A DNA stretch of 62,000 nucleotides, from assembly GCA_014529385.2 (NCBI GenBank), contig CM043955.1:147067640-147129639 (forward strand), given 5' to 3'. The position numbers and the translations under genes were made by a program. The notes below the pieces were generated by a model, which was given only the letters and a program-made list of their open reading frames with translations, made no database searches and was not told where the DNA came from. Within the stretch, counting starts at the first letter, position 1, and each line of letters starts with the position of its first letter. Source of the stretch: Adiantum capillus-veneris (lineage: Eukaryota > Streptophyta > Polypodiopsida > Polypodiales > Pteridaceae). This document shows, piece after piece, positions 1 through 9,729 of this stretch.

Positions 1-2064
1 AGATACCATTTGTAGATGGAGCCAGAAATCTAGCTCTAGAAAAAGTGGACATTGATTTATTGCATAATCCAGATGCTCAGATTTCAGACACAATTATCTA
101 TGCTTGTCTTAAGTAAGTGTTACTATCTTGCTAGCTTTGAAAACTCAGATAATAGGTTTGCTAACTCAGGTAGAGTCTCTGCAGCCTGATCAAAAGTCAA
201 CTCCCACTGCACACTCACACAGAGGTGTTTCTCCTTGATCCACAAATGTCAGTAATTATTAGACAAAAGAACAGTCCATCTGGGAACTTTGAGAGTTGGT
301 TTCTCCACTGTGCTATGCTGGAAGTTACTGTGATCATCTTTCCATATGAGAACAACCATCACTGGAGTCTCATATGCCTTGATGTTGACCAACCAGCAGT
401 GTGGGTGTTCAATTCAATAAAAGGAACCCACCCTGAAATTAGGATGTAAGTGTTTTGTATCAAAAAGTGTTTCTTATAGATATCCATGTAAATTTGAAGC
501 CTCATGCTAACATCTTGACATTGCTTTGTGCAGTTGTATAAAGAGGTTGATGCTTGCCTATGGCAAGCTATGTGGAAGGTATGAACTATACAAGGCCCCA
601 ATCAAAGAAGTACCTGTCCCAAATCAAACCGATGGGAATTCTTGCGGCTGGAGATGTCTTCTCCATGCAGAATATGTCCTGCAAAGCTACTTTGCATTAA
701 AACCTTTCATGACTAAGGTACCCATTTGGCAATGCATTCAGTTAGTTTTGGTTTAGTCTATAAAAGAATTCTCACCATGTGGTCTTTCAATTTTGTAGAG
801 TGCTTTAAAAAACTACACATATGATTATTTGCAAAGATACCGGGTAAGTTTAATACAACACCTGCTTACTATGTCTAGCCCTAGAGAGCTTGAAGATAGC
901 GGCTTGGATGAGCGCACTATTGATCTTACAAAACATGACGTGCCACCACGACAAACCCCTACATCCGATACAGTGGAATCGCAACGGGCCGAGGGGGTCA
1001 TATCAGCAGAAGATGAAAGAGCCGAGGATGAGGAAAGGTCAAATGAGCATATGGAAGGTGCTAAGGTTCAACCGGAGGAGACAATAAAAGAGCCAAGTCA
1101 GCCAGTGGAGGAGCCAAAAGAGCCTATGGCTGAAACCCAAGATGAGGAAAGCATGCCTATAGATGAGCAAAAGGATATGGATGAGGAAAGCAGGCCTAGG
1201 GATCAGCAAAATGATATGGATCAGGCAAGGATGTATGAGGCAAGCCGATCACCCGAGGGAGACGAAAAGACCTTGGAAGAAACCTTGAATGAGGCAGAAA
1301 CAGCCATTGGGGAGACCCCTGATGAAGATGTGAATGATGACTATGAAGATAAAGCGGAGGAGAGCAACAACGACATGAACACTACAGAGACCCAGTATGG
1401 ACCCTTGCTACCTGCAGATACGGTTGTTCTGGTAATGTCTATTCAAGTATGGCAAAATATGTTCAGCTTCTAACTACTTATATGTACTTGTCAACTTTTA
1501 CAGAGGTTGATTATCTTGGACGTCAATGGATTGCTGCTGATGCGGGTGCCTCTCGGTGACAGAGGACCCTTTGAGGATTTGCAAACGTTTCGGATGGGAA
1601 CTTGTCGAGTCGTGGTTCCAGGAACCAAGGAATTTATTCAGTTTCTTCTTCCGCGCTTCAGAGTTGCCATATGGTCTTCAATGCAAAGGCAAAACTTGTC
1701 ACCACTAGTTGCAATAGTTTGCAGTGTATGCCAAGCTCACACGTCAGATTTTGCCTTTTTGTATGATCAAAGAAAATGCGTTACCGTTGAGGGCCACTAC
1801 CACCCTAAAAAACCAGGCTTACCTCTTTCGTACAAACCGTTTAGCCAAATCGGTGTACCCTTTGATGCAACTAATACACTACTAATTGATGATACTCCTG
1901 AAAAGGGAGAACTAAATCCGCCGGGAACAACTATCTCACCACCTTCTTTCGAGGGGCATTCCTTCGATTTTTACCTTGAAGACATTCTGATTCCATACTT
2001 ACAAAAATTGTATCTCAGTCCATTGTTCACGGACGAGTTTGTACGTTCTAATGAATTAAGATGA
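1..2064 (+). CDS. Ulp1-like (C48) protease / FCP1-like phosphatase fusion gene, 3' part, spliced
   Basis: Five exons can be joined without breaking frame: 1-112, 185-445, 534-717, 799-1431 and 1504-2064 (TGA stop). Introns are GT-AG: donors GTAAGT at 113 and 446, GTACC at 718, GTAATG at 1432; acceptors end at 184, 533, 798 and 1503. Exons 2-3 encode a C48 fold: the HW motif (His 360-362), an Asn in the usual Asp position (FNS, 411-413), and Gln 625-627 followed with normal spacing by the nucleophile Cys in NSCGW (643-645). Exon 4 is a Glu/Asp-rich linker with imperfect DEES-P-D-Q-DMD repeats. Exon 5 is an FCP1/NIF HAD domain: LDVNG (1516-1530), PGTKEF, WSSM and LLIDDT (1879-1896). The family suggests SUMO or ubiquitin-like deconjugation plus CTD-type phosphatase activity, but one key residue is substituted in each domain. 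The 5' end lies left of the window. Homology with the decayed copy at 10.7-13.1 kb shows exon 4 runs through the GTAAGT-like site at 844 unspliced. Confidence 0.82.
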
Positions 2065-2091
2065 TTCTTCTATCATGTCTTTGTCTTGTCT

Positions 2092-2093
<2 letters not shown>

Positions 2094-2175
<82 letters not shown>
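2094..2175. repeat. (TA)n-(GA)n compound microsatellite
   Basis: About 40 bp of TA dinucleotides run directly into about 40 bp of GA dinucleotides. It lies in the short gap between the convergent Ulp1-FCP1 gene and the unknown gene on the opposite strand. Confidence 0.95.
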
Positions 2176-2179
<4 letters not shown>

Positions 2180-2298
2180 ACGTGGTAAAGAAATGTATTT
2201 CAAGCACACTTTTTCACAGGGCACAATTGAAAAATGAGATCAATAAACTTCATGTCTTGAAAGTCATTTGTATACACTTGGGTTCACAAGAATATCTG

Positions 2299-3719
2299 TT
2301 ACATTGACACTACTTCAACCCGACCATCCAACTCTTTGCACAAAATATCTTTTTCCCTTCGCCGCATCACCTTACGGCCAGCTAAGAAAAAGGAAAAATC
2401 TGATAGGTCCTTGTCCATTGACTCTTCAATGATGTCATTTCGCAAATGCTGAAGACTGCATAGCTCCCTTATTGTAACCACCAATAGTAGGCCATGCTCT
2501 TTATGAATCACTTCCACATCCACAGTAGGATTATCTTCCAAACCTGCAGAAACTTGGTCCATAGGAATGTACTTACCGTTTAGCATTTGTGATTGCATAT
2601 ACCAAAATGAGAGTAACAGTGATTGGCTTGCAATCATGTACTTGACAACTAGAGTATCAAGCGCGACCTCGCACCGTAAACCAATCTCTTCCTTTGCATA
2701 CCATCCTTTGTCAAGAAGTTTGTCACAGGATGACTGCTGAAATGACTTGCACATGAACATAGTTTTTGTAACTCGGATGTTGTAGCTATGAAACAGCTCT
2801 ATGAAGAGTGCAACAGGACAAAAGTTTGCAATTCTAACTAGTTTGGTAGGAATAGAGCTACGTAGAGACCTTTGTATATCCTTGTAGAGCTTACTTCGCA
2901 TTGCCTCCACCATTGTTTCCTCGGGAACTGGCTAGTCCACAGTGTTCCAATCGGTTGGTAGAGGCACTTTCACCAACATGCCATTCTTATTCCCTGAGCT
3001 GAGTTGGTAAAAGTGGTCATAAAAAAAGATTCCCTCATCAGCCAGTCTTTTGCTGCTCCTCTCTGAGTACTGTAGAGAACCAATGTGGGCATGAACAACA
3101 TGGAAGAGGCCCATTATGCACTCCACAGGTTCCCATTGCTCATAAGAAGAGGGATAAACATCTGCAATATATATAAGAAGAGTTAAACTAAGAGTATCAA
3201 TAAGTACAAATGACAAATCTAATGTAATTGAGCTGTGAAGAATGGAGACATTACTCATAACAAGCGGGAGAAACATTGCAAAATATATAAGAAAAGTTAT
3301 AATGAGAGTATCAGTAAGTTCACATGTCAAGAGTACTTACAATTGCAACGTGGTTGATGTATATCTGATACATTTCCACTGTTTGCTATCACCTCTGGAT
3401 GGGTAAACACATGCTGAACAAGAACTTCCTTTACAGATCTTTTGCCGATTTCAACTTTGAAATCCAACACCCTGGCCTTCCATGCTGAGCGGTAAACGTT
3501 GATACCACTAGACCTCTTGGGTCTTCTTGGTTGCATGAGGACCCATGAACCTTTGTTTATCCTTTGTCCAACCCATTGGTTCTCTGCACTTATTGAAGCT
3601 GGTATTGTAATTGAGGATATGCTACTACTTGGCCTTCTAGGCAAAGTGCAGTTGTTGGTTGCTGGTGTGAGAGACAGTAAACACCTGGAGGCTCTTGGGC
3701 GAGAAGACGTGGACGCCAT
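2299..3719 (-). pseudogene. unrecognised two-exon plant gene, copy U1 (one in-frame stop)
   Basis: Exon 1 runs 3719-3341: start MASTSS, Ser/Arg-rich N-terminus, then GSWVLMQPRR and VQHVFTHPEV. It ends at donor GTAAGT. Exon 2 runs 3161-2299 after acceptor TTGCAG, with phases matching, and gives about 413 residues in all. Exon 2 holds WEPVECIMGLFHVVHAHIG, DEGIFFYDHFYQL, VPLPTDWNTVD and a C-terminal part with SCDKLLDKGWY. The start was chosen by alignment to the second copy (MDSSSS at 7064). A TAG at 2934-2932 replaces the TGG kept in that copy, so U1 has a single nonsense change and is otherwise open. I do not recognise the family; the N-terminal half is only faintly reminiscent of a BAH-type chromatin-reader fold, and I would not assign it. 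It converges on the Ulp1-FCP1 gene across about 230 bp. Confidence 0.6.
3158..3330 (-). repeat. 115-bp tandem duplication across an intron/exon edge
   Basis: The stretch around the exon 2 acceptor (TGCAATATATATAAG at 3163) recurs at 3278 (TGCAAAATATATAAG). The copies also share ATGTTT-TCCC-CTT-TTATGAG and GAGTATCA-TAAGT blocks. The outer copy lacks a usable AG, so it looks like a decayed duplicate of the acceptor region lying inside the intron of U1. Confidence 0.6.
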
Positions 3720-4073
3720 AACTCTCACAGAAAAGCTTTAGTGGAGGGAGATTCACTTTGAAAGCATTCTAATGGAGGGAAACTGTTTTAGAATTCCAAT
3801 ATCTTGTGTGGGCTTAATGGTCACCCTCCAGTACGTTAATGACCATAAGAGAATATCAGAAGTGGGACCACATGCAAGCACCTAAAAGCTCGGTAAAAGG
3901 AAGGAAATTACTATGCTACAATCCTAGTTTCGTGAAAGTTTTATGCTATTTTCCTATTTTTTGAGTCTTTCCACGTACTTTCCTACGTAACGTAGCCTTC
4001 ATGCTCATTGGACGCGCTCTATTTTTCTCTCTCTTCATATGGCCCTCCAAATGATCTCTGAAATTTCCTAATG
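3720..4073 (-). promoter_or_regulatory. conserved 5' flank of U1
   Basis: This flank is similar to 7065-7383 upstream of U2, and similarity stops at CCTAATG in both. Shared elements on the minus strand are CCAATGAGCA (about 4001-4012 here, about 7312-7321 in U2) and an ACGT-core box (3985-3994, matched at about 7298-7306). Both sit roughly 250-290 bp before the start codon. The promoter role is inferred from position and conservation; no clear TATA box was chosen. Confidence 0.45.
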
Positions 4074-4615
4074 CATTGGGAGGTAGTGAAAGGTATCATG
4101 GGATACTTAAAACATACAAAGAGTATGCGCATATGCTATGGTAGTCAGGATTTGAGGTCAGAGGATACACTGACTCAGATTATGCACGAGACTTGGATAA
4201 GAGGAGATCTACATCAGGCTATGTCTTTACATTGGCTGGAGGTGCCATATCATGGCGATCTCGATTACAAGATTGTGTTACGCAGTCTACTAGAGAAGTT
4301 GAGTATGTTGCATCAAATGAGGCATGCAAAGAAGCTATTTGGCTTGGCAGATTGGTAGCAGACTTGGGAATCAAAGTAGATATGCCAGAGTTATATTGTG
4401 ATAGTCAAAGTACTATACAATTGGAAAAGAATCCAGTGTTCCATTCGAAGACTAAGCATATTGATGTGAAATATCACTTCATTAGGGAAGTACTTGAAGA
4501 CAAGCAGATACAACTGTTGAAGATCCACACTAAGGAAAATCCTGCTGATCTACTCACAAAGGGACTTCCAGGAGAGGGCTTTGTGCATTGTCGTGAGTTA
4601 TTGGGCATTGGATAG
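4074..4615 (+). pseudogene. Ty1/copia RNase H fragment
   Basis: This is the C-terminal part of a copia polyprotein, frameshifted near 4163. Visible motifs are KRRSTSGYVF, STREVEYVA (normally TEAEY), YCDSQSTIQLEKNPVFHSKT, KHIDVKYHFIRE and NPADLLTKGLP, ending at a TAG. It abuts the exact point where the conserved flank of U1 stops, so it marks the insertion or rearrangement breakpoint. The reverse transcriptase and everything upstream are missing. Confidence 0.85.
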
Positions 4616-4699
4616 ATGGCAGCCATGTAAATCTTTGTACATTTATGTTCATAGATTTACAGTCACTTAAAGTGCCACATTGGAATTTAAGTGGGAGGT

Positions 4700-4912
4700 T
4701 GTTGGGATTAAAGCCCAATTAGCCTCTTATACGGATATGGCCGCCGGCCCGCCTAACTCACTTCTCACTAACTCTTTGTATATTCTCACTTGTACTTTTG
4801 TGGATAATAAGGTTTTGGGAGATAACCCTTCAAACGAATTCTCTGCGTACTATGTACTGTGTAAGATCTCTGTGTATCTCCATGTGTGTGTGTGAGAGTC
4901 GATCCACGCTCC
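4700..4912 (+). mobile_element. partial copia 3' LTR
   Basis: A purine tract (AAGTGGGAGGT) just after the RNase H fragment is followed by TGTTGGGATTA, a typical copia PPT/LTR junction. The LTR contains a GTGTGTGTG run. Its right end is not certain because the next recognisable sequence is a gag piece in reverse orientation. Confidence 0.6.
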
Positions 4913-4923
4913 GTTCCGCGACT

Positions 4924-5300
4924 TCAAAAAGCCCATTCTGCATCAACATCAGCATCACAGTCTCCTTTCAAAGAAGACTCAACAATGGCTACATTTATAG
5001 TGGAACCAGCATTTTTAAAGGAACCACCCTCTTTCTTCTTAGACTCTTTGGCCTTCAACTTAGGACACTGCTTGATCAAGTGATCATTAGCTTTACAATA
5101 ATGGCAACGCATCTGCTTTTTGCCCTTATCACTAGAGTTTCCAGACGAATTGCTATCAGCAGAAGCATTAGGAACATAAGTTCTACCACTCGTAGCAGAA
5201 CCATAAGAAGTGGCTGCTTTTCCTGTTAGCACCCTTTCTTTGAGAAGCAATAAAAGCCTGTTCAACTACACGCTGCCTAGTCCTGTTTTTTCTGGAAAGT
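4924..5300 (-). pseudogene. Ty1/copia gag zinc-knuckle fragment, inverted
   Basis: The reverse strand encodes a CCHC knuckle, CHYCKANDHLIKQCPKLK, followed by a Lys-rich tail. This is typical of copia gag just before the protease. It faces the RNase H/LTR piece on the other strand, so the 4.07-5.3 kb stretch is a chimera of two copia fragments rather than one element. Recognisable coding ends near 5300 on the upstream side. Confidence 0.7.
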
Positions 5301-5799
5301 AGCAAGAAATAAAAGTTTACGGAGTCAATGTCGGCAATCTCCTCCACATTAGGAAGAGGATAGGGGCTTGGAGGGCCTCTTTATTTTCCATGAGATTATG
5401 GAGGTGATTAACATTTTGACAAACAGATGCATGCCATGTGTGCAAGAATGGTGGGTGTGTAAGAGAGGTGTAAGAGTGGTCAAAGGATGCACTTTTTTCC
5501 CCCAAAAAGGGGATGGAAAACTTTATGATTTTTTGCCTTCCATAACTCCTACATATGATCTCCAATTTGAGTGGAGATTATAGATCTATAATCTACATGC
5601 CAAGCTCTTTCTATAGATATGTTACATGATATAATTTTGCCCACTAGATTTTAAATTTGATTTTGGAGGGAAAATTTGAATTCAAATAAACTAGCCGTTT
5701 TGCCTCTTTGAATTCAAAAGTTGTCCTTTGATTGATTTCTTAATACTAAAGGTTTGACTCCCTTAAAATGCCAAATAAAGAGGCCCTCCTAAACCCCAT
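5301..5799. other. intergenic, nothing recognised
   Basis: Short ORFs overlap on both strands without known motifs. The sequence is AT-rich and has no LTR ends, PBS or splice structure that I could support. Confidence 0.5.
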
Positions 5800-7064
5800 T
5801 CTCTTCCTAATGACTATGTCATGTCAAGCTTCAAAAGATTACATTGCTACCTTATTGTAATTACTGTCATAAGATTTAGGTCTTTGTCCACCACTTCCAT
5901 GTCTATGACAACATTGTTTGCCAAACTTACTGCCTCCTGATCCATAAACACATAGCAACCTTCAACAATGTGAGAATGCTTGTACCAAAAGGAGATTATG
6001 AATGTCTGTGTTGCAAGCATATACTTGGCAATGAAAGTGTCAAGGGCAATCTTGCAACATATTCCGTCTGTTTCTTTCACATACCACCCTTGATCAAGAA
6101 GCTTATCACACAAGAGGGAATCAAATGATTTGCAGAGCAGCATAGTTTTAGCAACATGTGCATTGCCGGTATGAAATAACTCAACAAAGAAACCAACAAG
6201 ACAGAAATTTGCAAGTTTCACCAATTTAGTGGGTATAAAGTTTCGGAGAGACCTCTGAACATTCCTTTAGAGCCTTCTCCTCAATGCCTCACTCATTGTT
6301 GTGTTGGGAACGGGCCAATCCACGGAGTTCTAGTTGGTTGGTAGTGAAACAAACCTTCACCAACACTCCTCTCTGATTCCATTGATTGAGTTGGTATAAA
6401 TGGTCATAGAAGAAATACCCTCATCTGCAAGGGATTTTCTAGTTCTGCTCGCATATTGCAAGACCCCAATATGAGCATGGGTCACAGAGATGAGACCTAT
6501 AATGCACTCCAGTGGCTCCCATTCCTCATATGAGGAAGGATAAACATATGTGAATGTAAAAGAATAGAAATAAATACAAACATCTGTATAACCTAATTAA
6601 ATATTTGTAATAAGAGAAGAAAAAAACAGATTACATTTGAAATGTAAGATAACATTTATAGAGGAGTGCTAAATAATTAACTCACAGTTGTACCCTGGAT
6701 TATGCACCATGGAGACATCACCGCCATTAGCAATCACATTAGAGTGAGTGAAAACATGTTGAACAAAGACCTTTTTCACAGTCTTCTTACCAACCTTGAC
6801 TTTGAAATCCAGAACTCTTTCTTTCCATGCAGAACGAAACATATTTGTTTCCTTCGAGCTTTTTCTCCTTCTTGGCTGCATAAGAACCCAAGAACCTTTG
6901 CTTATCCTCTGCTCTTGCCACCTGTTATCTGTAGTGAGAGAGTTTGAGATTGAGATAGTGCTTATGCTACTACATGGTTTTCTTGGCACACTAATGGTGA
7001 GGTTAGTTGGGGACAATGTAGAGCAACCTCTAGAACTTCTTGGGTGGGAAGAAGACGAGTCCAT
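5800..7064 (-). pseudogene. unrecognised two-exon plant gene, copy U2 (decayed)
   Basis: This is a paralogue of U1. It starts MDSSSS at 7064, keeps GSWVLMQPRRRK and VQHVFTHSNVIANGGDVS, and has donor GTGAGT near 6690. Its exon 2 acceptor is lost: where U1 has CAG before ATGTTTATCC, U2 reads CAT. Further damage includes a TAA in the LRRRL-stop-RNVQRSL segment, a TAG after TVITIR at about 5846 and disrupted frame around 6340-6400. It retains TGG where U1 has TAG. The C-terminal 60-70 residues of U1 are unrecognisable or absent beyond about 5800. Confidence 0.65.
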
Positions 7065-7383
7065 AGCTATAATGGAGGGAGAATGAGTTTTGAGAGCCTT
7101 TCATAAAGGTAGTGGATATCTTTTAATGAAGGGAGAGAGTTAGCTATCAATCAGTAGTCAGGTTTCAGCAACTTGATGGCTACTGGCAGTGGGTCCTACT
7201 TTGTGAGACAAGGAAGTTACCTTACAAAAATGGGACAAATCTCAATATTTTAAAATGCTTTCTTTCATTTTTGTGATATTCTCCATGCATTTCTATGTTA
7301 CGTAAGGTTGCTGCTCATTGGTTGCGCCTTCTTTTCTCTCTCTTCAATAAGGCCCTCCAAATGACCTCCAAAATTTCCTAATG
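7065..7383 (-). promoter_or_regulatory. conserved 5' flank of U2
   Basis: This is the counterpart of 3720-4073, with the CCAATGAGCAG and TTACGTAA blocks and the GCCCTCCAAATGA stretch conserved in order. Retention of the flank in both copies shows that duplication included upstream DNA, so this was not a spliced retrocopy. The intron position in the copies agrees. Confidence 0.45.
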
Positions 7384-8199
7384 TCATGCGCAGACTGCAT
7401 TTGTATGTAACTTCTAAGCATTTACTCCACTCTTTTGGAAATTCTCAACATCTATTTGTATGTACACTTAACTATGCAACAAAACAAACATCAAGCAATT
7501 AAAAAGTGTATTGGAATGGAAGACCTCCCTCATTTGAAATTTTGTTGCATACAAACCACTGTAGATATCTCATTTGTGGAAAACCTTCCTCAATGAGAGT
7601 CATGTTGAATAGAGCAAGACCCAAAATTTAGAATGATGCTCTACTAGGAAATCTCTCATACTTGGAATATGGTTTACGTTTCTTTAGTATACACTTGGGT
7701 GTTGCCACTTTAAATTTCAAGACTTGAACATACAACTTAAGGCAAAGTAATGTCTGTAGGGATATATTAAAACAAACTTGTAGAAGGTGGATACTTAAAA
7801 CAAACTTGTAGATTTTCTGTGAAAAAAAATTGAATCTCATTGAAAGCGTTAAACTTCGGACCTTATGTGGATGTCCCTCTAGCCTTTGTGGAGATATTTT
7901 GCTTTCTCGACTCCCCATATGCTAGTGAAAGTGTTCCCATGTGTAGAGAGCCCTACATGTGTAAATGTACTTATCACAGACTATGGTTCGTAGTATAATC
8001 AGCCTTTACTTGAACACCAAGCAGACTCAAGGATCCTGTTTGTGGCTTTTATGAAGGATATCTTTCCTTCAAAAAAGAGCTTCTAAAGTTGCATATATAT
8101 GTATATTGATATCTTTCTCTTAGCTTTCACTGCACTTGATGAAAGTAGCATTGGGTCTACAAAGCTCTTTCTTTAAACTAGTTGTCACCCTTACCCCAT
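7384..8199. other. no gene supported
   Basis: Low-complexity AT-rich sequence. A 96-codon reverse ORF at 7918-7628 has no recognised motif and no partner elsewhere in the window. Part of this may be the far end of the reverse-oriented copia LTR that begins at 8838. Confidence 0.4.
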
Positions 8200-8838
8200 C
8201 CTTTGTGTGTGATCAAAATTTAATTTTGATGATAGATAAGAATTTGTAGCACATTTATATGACATTACCCGGCCCTTAAATTATACTTATCCTTGACTAT
8301 GCACGTCCCAAGGGAAGGAGAAACATGGTGCTCCTTTGGATCCACACTTAGTATTAAAACACTATTCCACAGTAATTGGTTAGTCCACTCAATGCTTGGA
8401 AGATGAATCTGATGCACTAGTGTTCCCATTTTTAGCCATAACACCATTCTATAGTAGATTTATTGTCCAATGTTCATTAGTGTTACCATTTTCTCCATGG
8501 TCTCTATAGCATGGCCTTCTCCTAAGTGGAACATAAGGTGTAACTTCACATTGGCTCCATGGGACTACCTATTGTAATGGTTGTAAAAATGTTGGGCTTC
8601 ATCCAATAGCACCACAAGTGCCTCCCCGGCTCAGCACCCTTGTGATTGGTATCACTACCATCATCATTAAGTGTCTCCCAGATCATAGAAAAAACCTAGT
8701 CAAGGAAAAGAAATCGAGTAAGAGAAATTGATGAGGATTATTAGATAAAACCTAAGAGATGGGAGGTAGATATCAATTATGAGGAAACACCCAGAATATG
8801 AAAGAAAGGAACCAATCCTCATGAACTCCAACAATCTC
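8200..8838 (-). mobile_element. copia LTR fragment, reverse orientation
   Basis: On the minus strand a purine-rich tract (TCAAGTGGGAGAT) is followed at 8838 by TGTTGGAGTTCATGAGG, matching a copia PPT/LTR start. It lies directly downstream of the RNase H remnant in the same orientation. The far LTR end is not identified, so 8200 is approximate. Confidence 0.45.
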
Positions 8839-8879
8839 CCACTTGAAGGCCAATGTGGCCCAATTGGTCTTTGTATGTA

Positions 8880-9130
8880 CAACATTACATTTGCAAAGTA
8901 TTCTAGTGGCTTCACCCTACACCCATCATCTCAATGCAATGTGAAAACCACTCTAAGGCTAGGCTCTTTCTTAAAGCATCTGGAAGGTTATCATCTGTAT
9001 GAACTTTGACCATTTAGATGTATTTGCTCGCTAGTATGTCCCATACCACATGATACTTGACCTCTATGTATATTGACTTGGAGTGATAACACAAAGTGTG
9101 TTTTTGGCTAGCCGAATAGTACACTAACTA
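8880..9130 (-). pseudogene. Ty1/copia RNase H C-terminal fragment
   Basis: Reading the minus strand with one stop and one frameshift gives TIRLAKNTLC, then YHSKSIYIEVKYHVVWDI, then VKVHTDDNLPDALRKSL. This is the end of copia RNase H. It is too broken to appear as a long ORF. The orientation is opposite to the gag fragment starting at 9730. Confidence 0.75.
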
Positions 9131-9165
9131 TCACAATGCTGTTACTATATACATGTGGTAGTGAT

Positions 9166-9366
9166 GTGTGTGAACACACTAGGATTATCGGGGTATTTTT
9201 TCCCTCTTTAGGAGGTATTTTTCCTCGTGCATTGTATATACACCCATCACTCTAGGGCTATCTATCTTTCCATTGCACACTAAGTAATACACTCTCTATT
9301 GTGTGCCTTGAGCTTCCTTCATCTTCTCCAAGCTGTGTGCATTTCTTTGCAACCCTAATTCCGACA
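9166..9366 (+). mobile_element. copia 5' LTR (3' end certain, 5' end approximate)
   Basis: The LTR end CCGACA (9361-9366) is followed two bases later by the primer binding site TGGTATCAGAGC (9369-9380), complementary to initiator tRNA-Met. A TATATAC box lies near 9233. The start near 9166 (TGTGTGAACACAC) is a guess. Confidence 0.55.
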
Positions 9367-9368
9367 AT

Positions 9369-9380
9369 TGGTATCAGAGC
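9369..9380 (+). promoter_or_regulatory. retrotransposon primer binding site
   Basis: TGGTATCAGAGC, the standard plant PBS for initiator tRNA-Met, placed just after an LTR end and about 350 bp before a gag start. Confidence 0.8.
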
Positions 9381-9729
9381 AGGTTGCATCCTCTCGGGCT
9401 TATTCGCCAGCAGCTCCAACACACACTTTCTCACTTTCTCCAATTTTTGTGAGCTTTGGTGAGCATTCGTAGGTCGACAAAACTTTTGGGTAAGCTTGTA
9501 GAGCTTAGTCTACTCAGATTTCTGATTCGGGCTCATTTCAACCATCATTTCCACTACAGCCAGGTCTGCACAGGCAATTGTTTCATTTTGTGCAAAATTT
9601 TTGTCAGCACCAATTATTGCATAACAGGTCCTGTACAGTCTGCTGCGGGTTGTGCTATATAGCATGTGCTGGTCTAACTTAGTTTCGCCTCATTTTGGGC
9701 AGTTTTCACATCAGGTGCGGGCATTTTCC

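Noticed and set aside
359-601. Reverse ORF of 80 codons over the Ulp1 exon
   Set aside because: Shadow of the spliced gene on the plus strand; no motif of its own.
844-880. GTAAGT at 844 as a splice donor within exon 4
   Set aside because: The decayed paralogue keeps coding similarity straight through this point (LQRYR-SIIQYLL), so the sequence is exonic.
1-7400. MULE or CACTA transposon carrying a captured Ulp1 domain
   Set aside because: No transposase motif and no terminal inverted repeats were found around either copy; still possible if the transposase lies left of the window.
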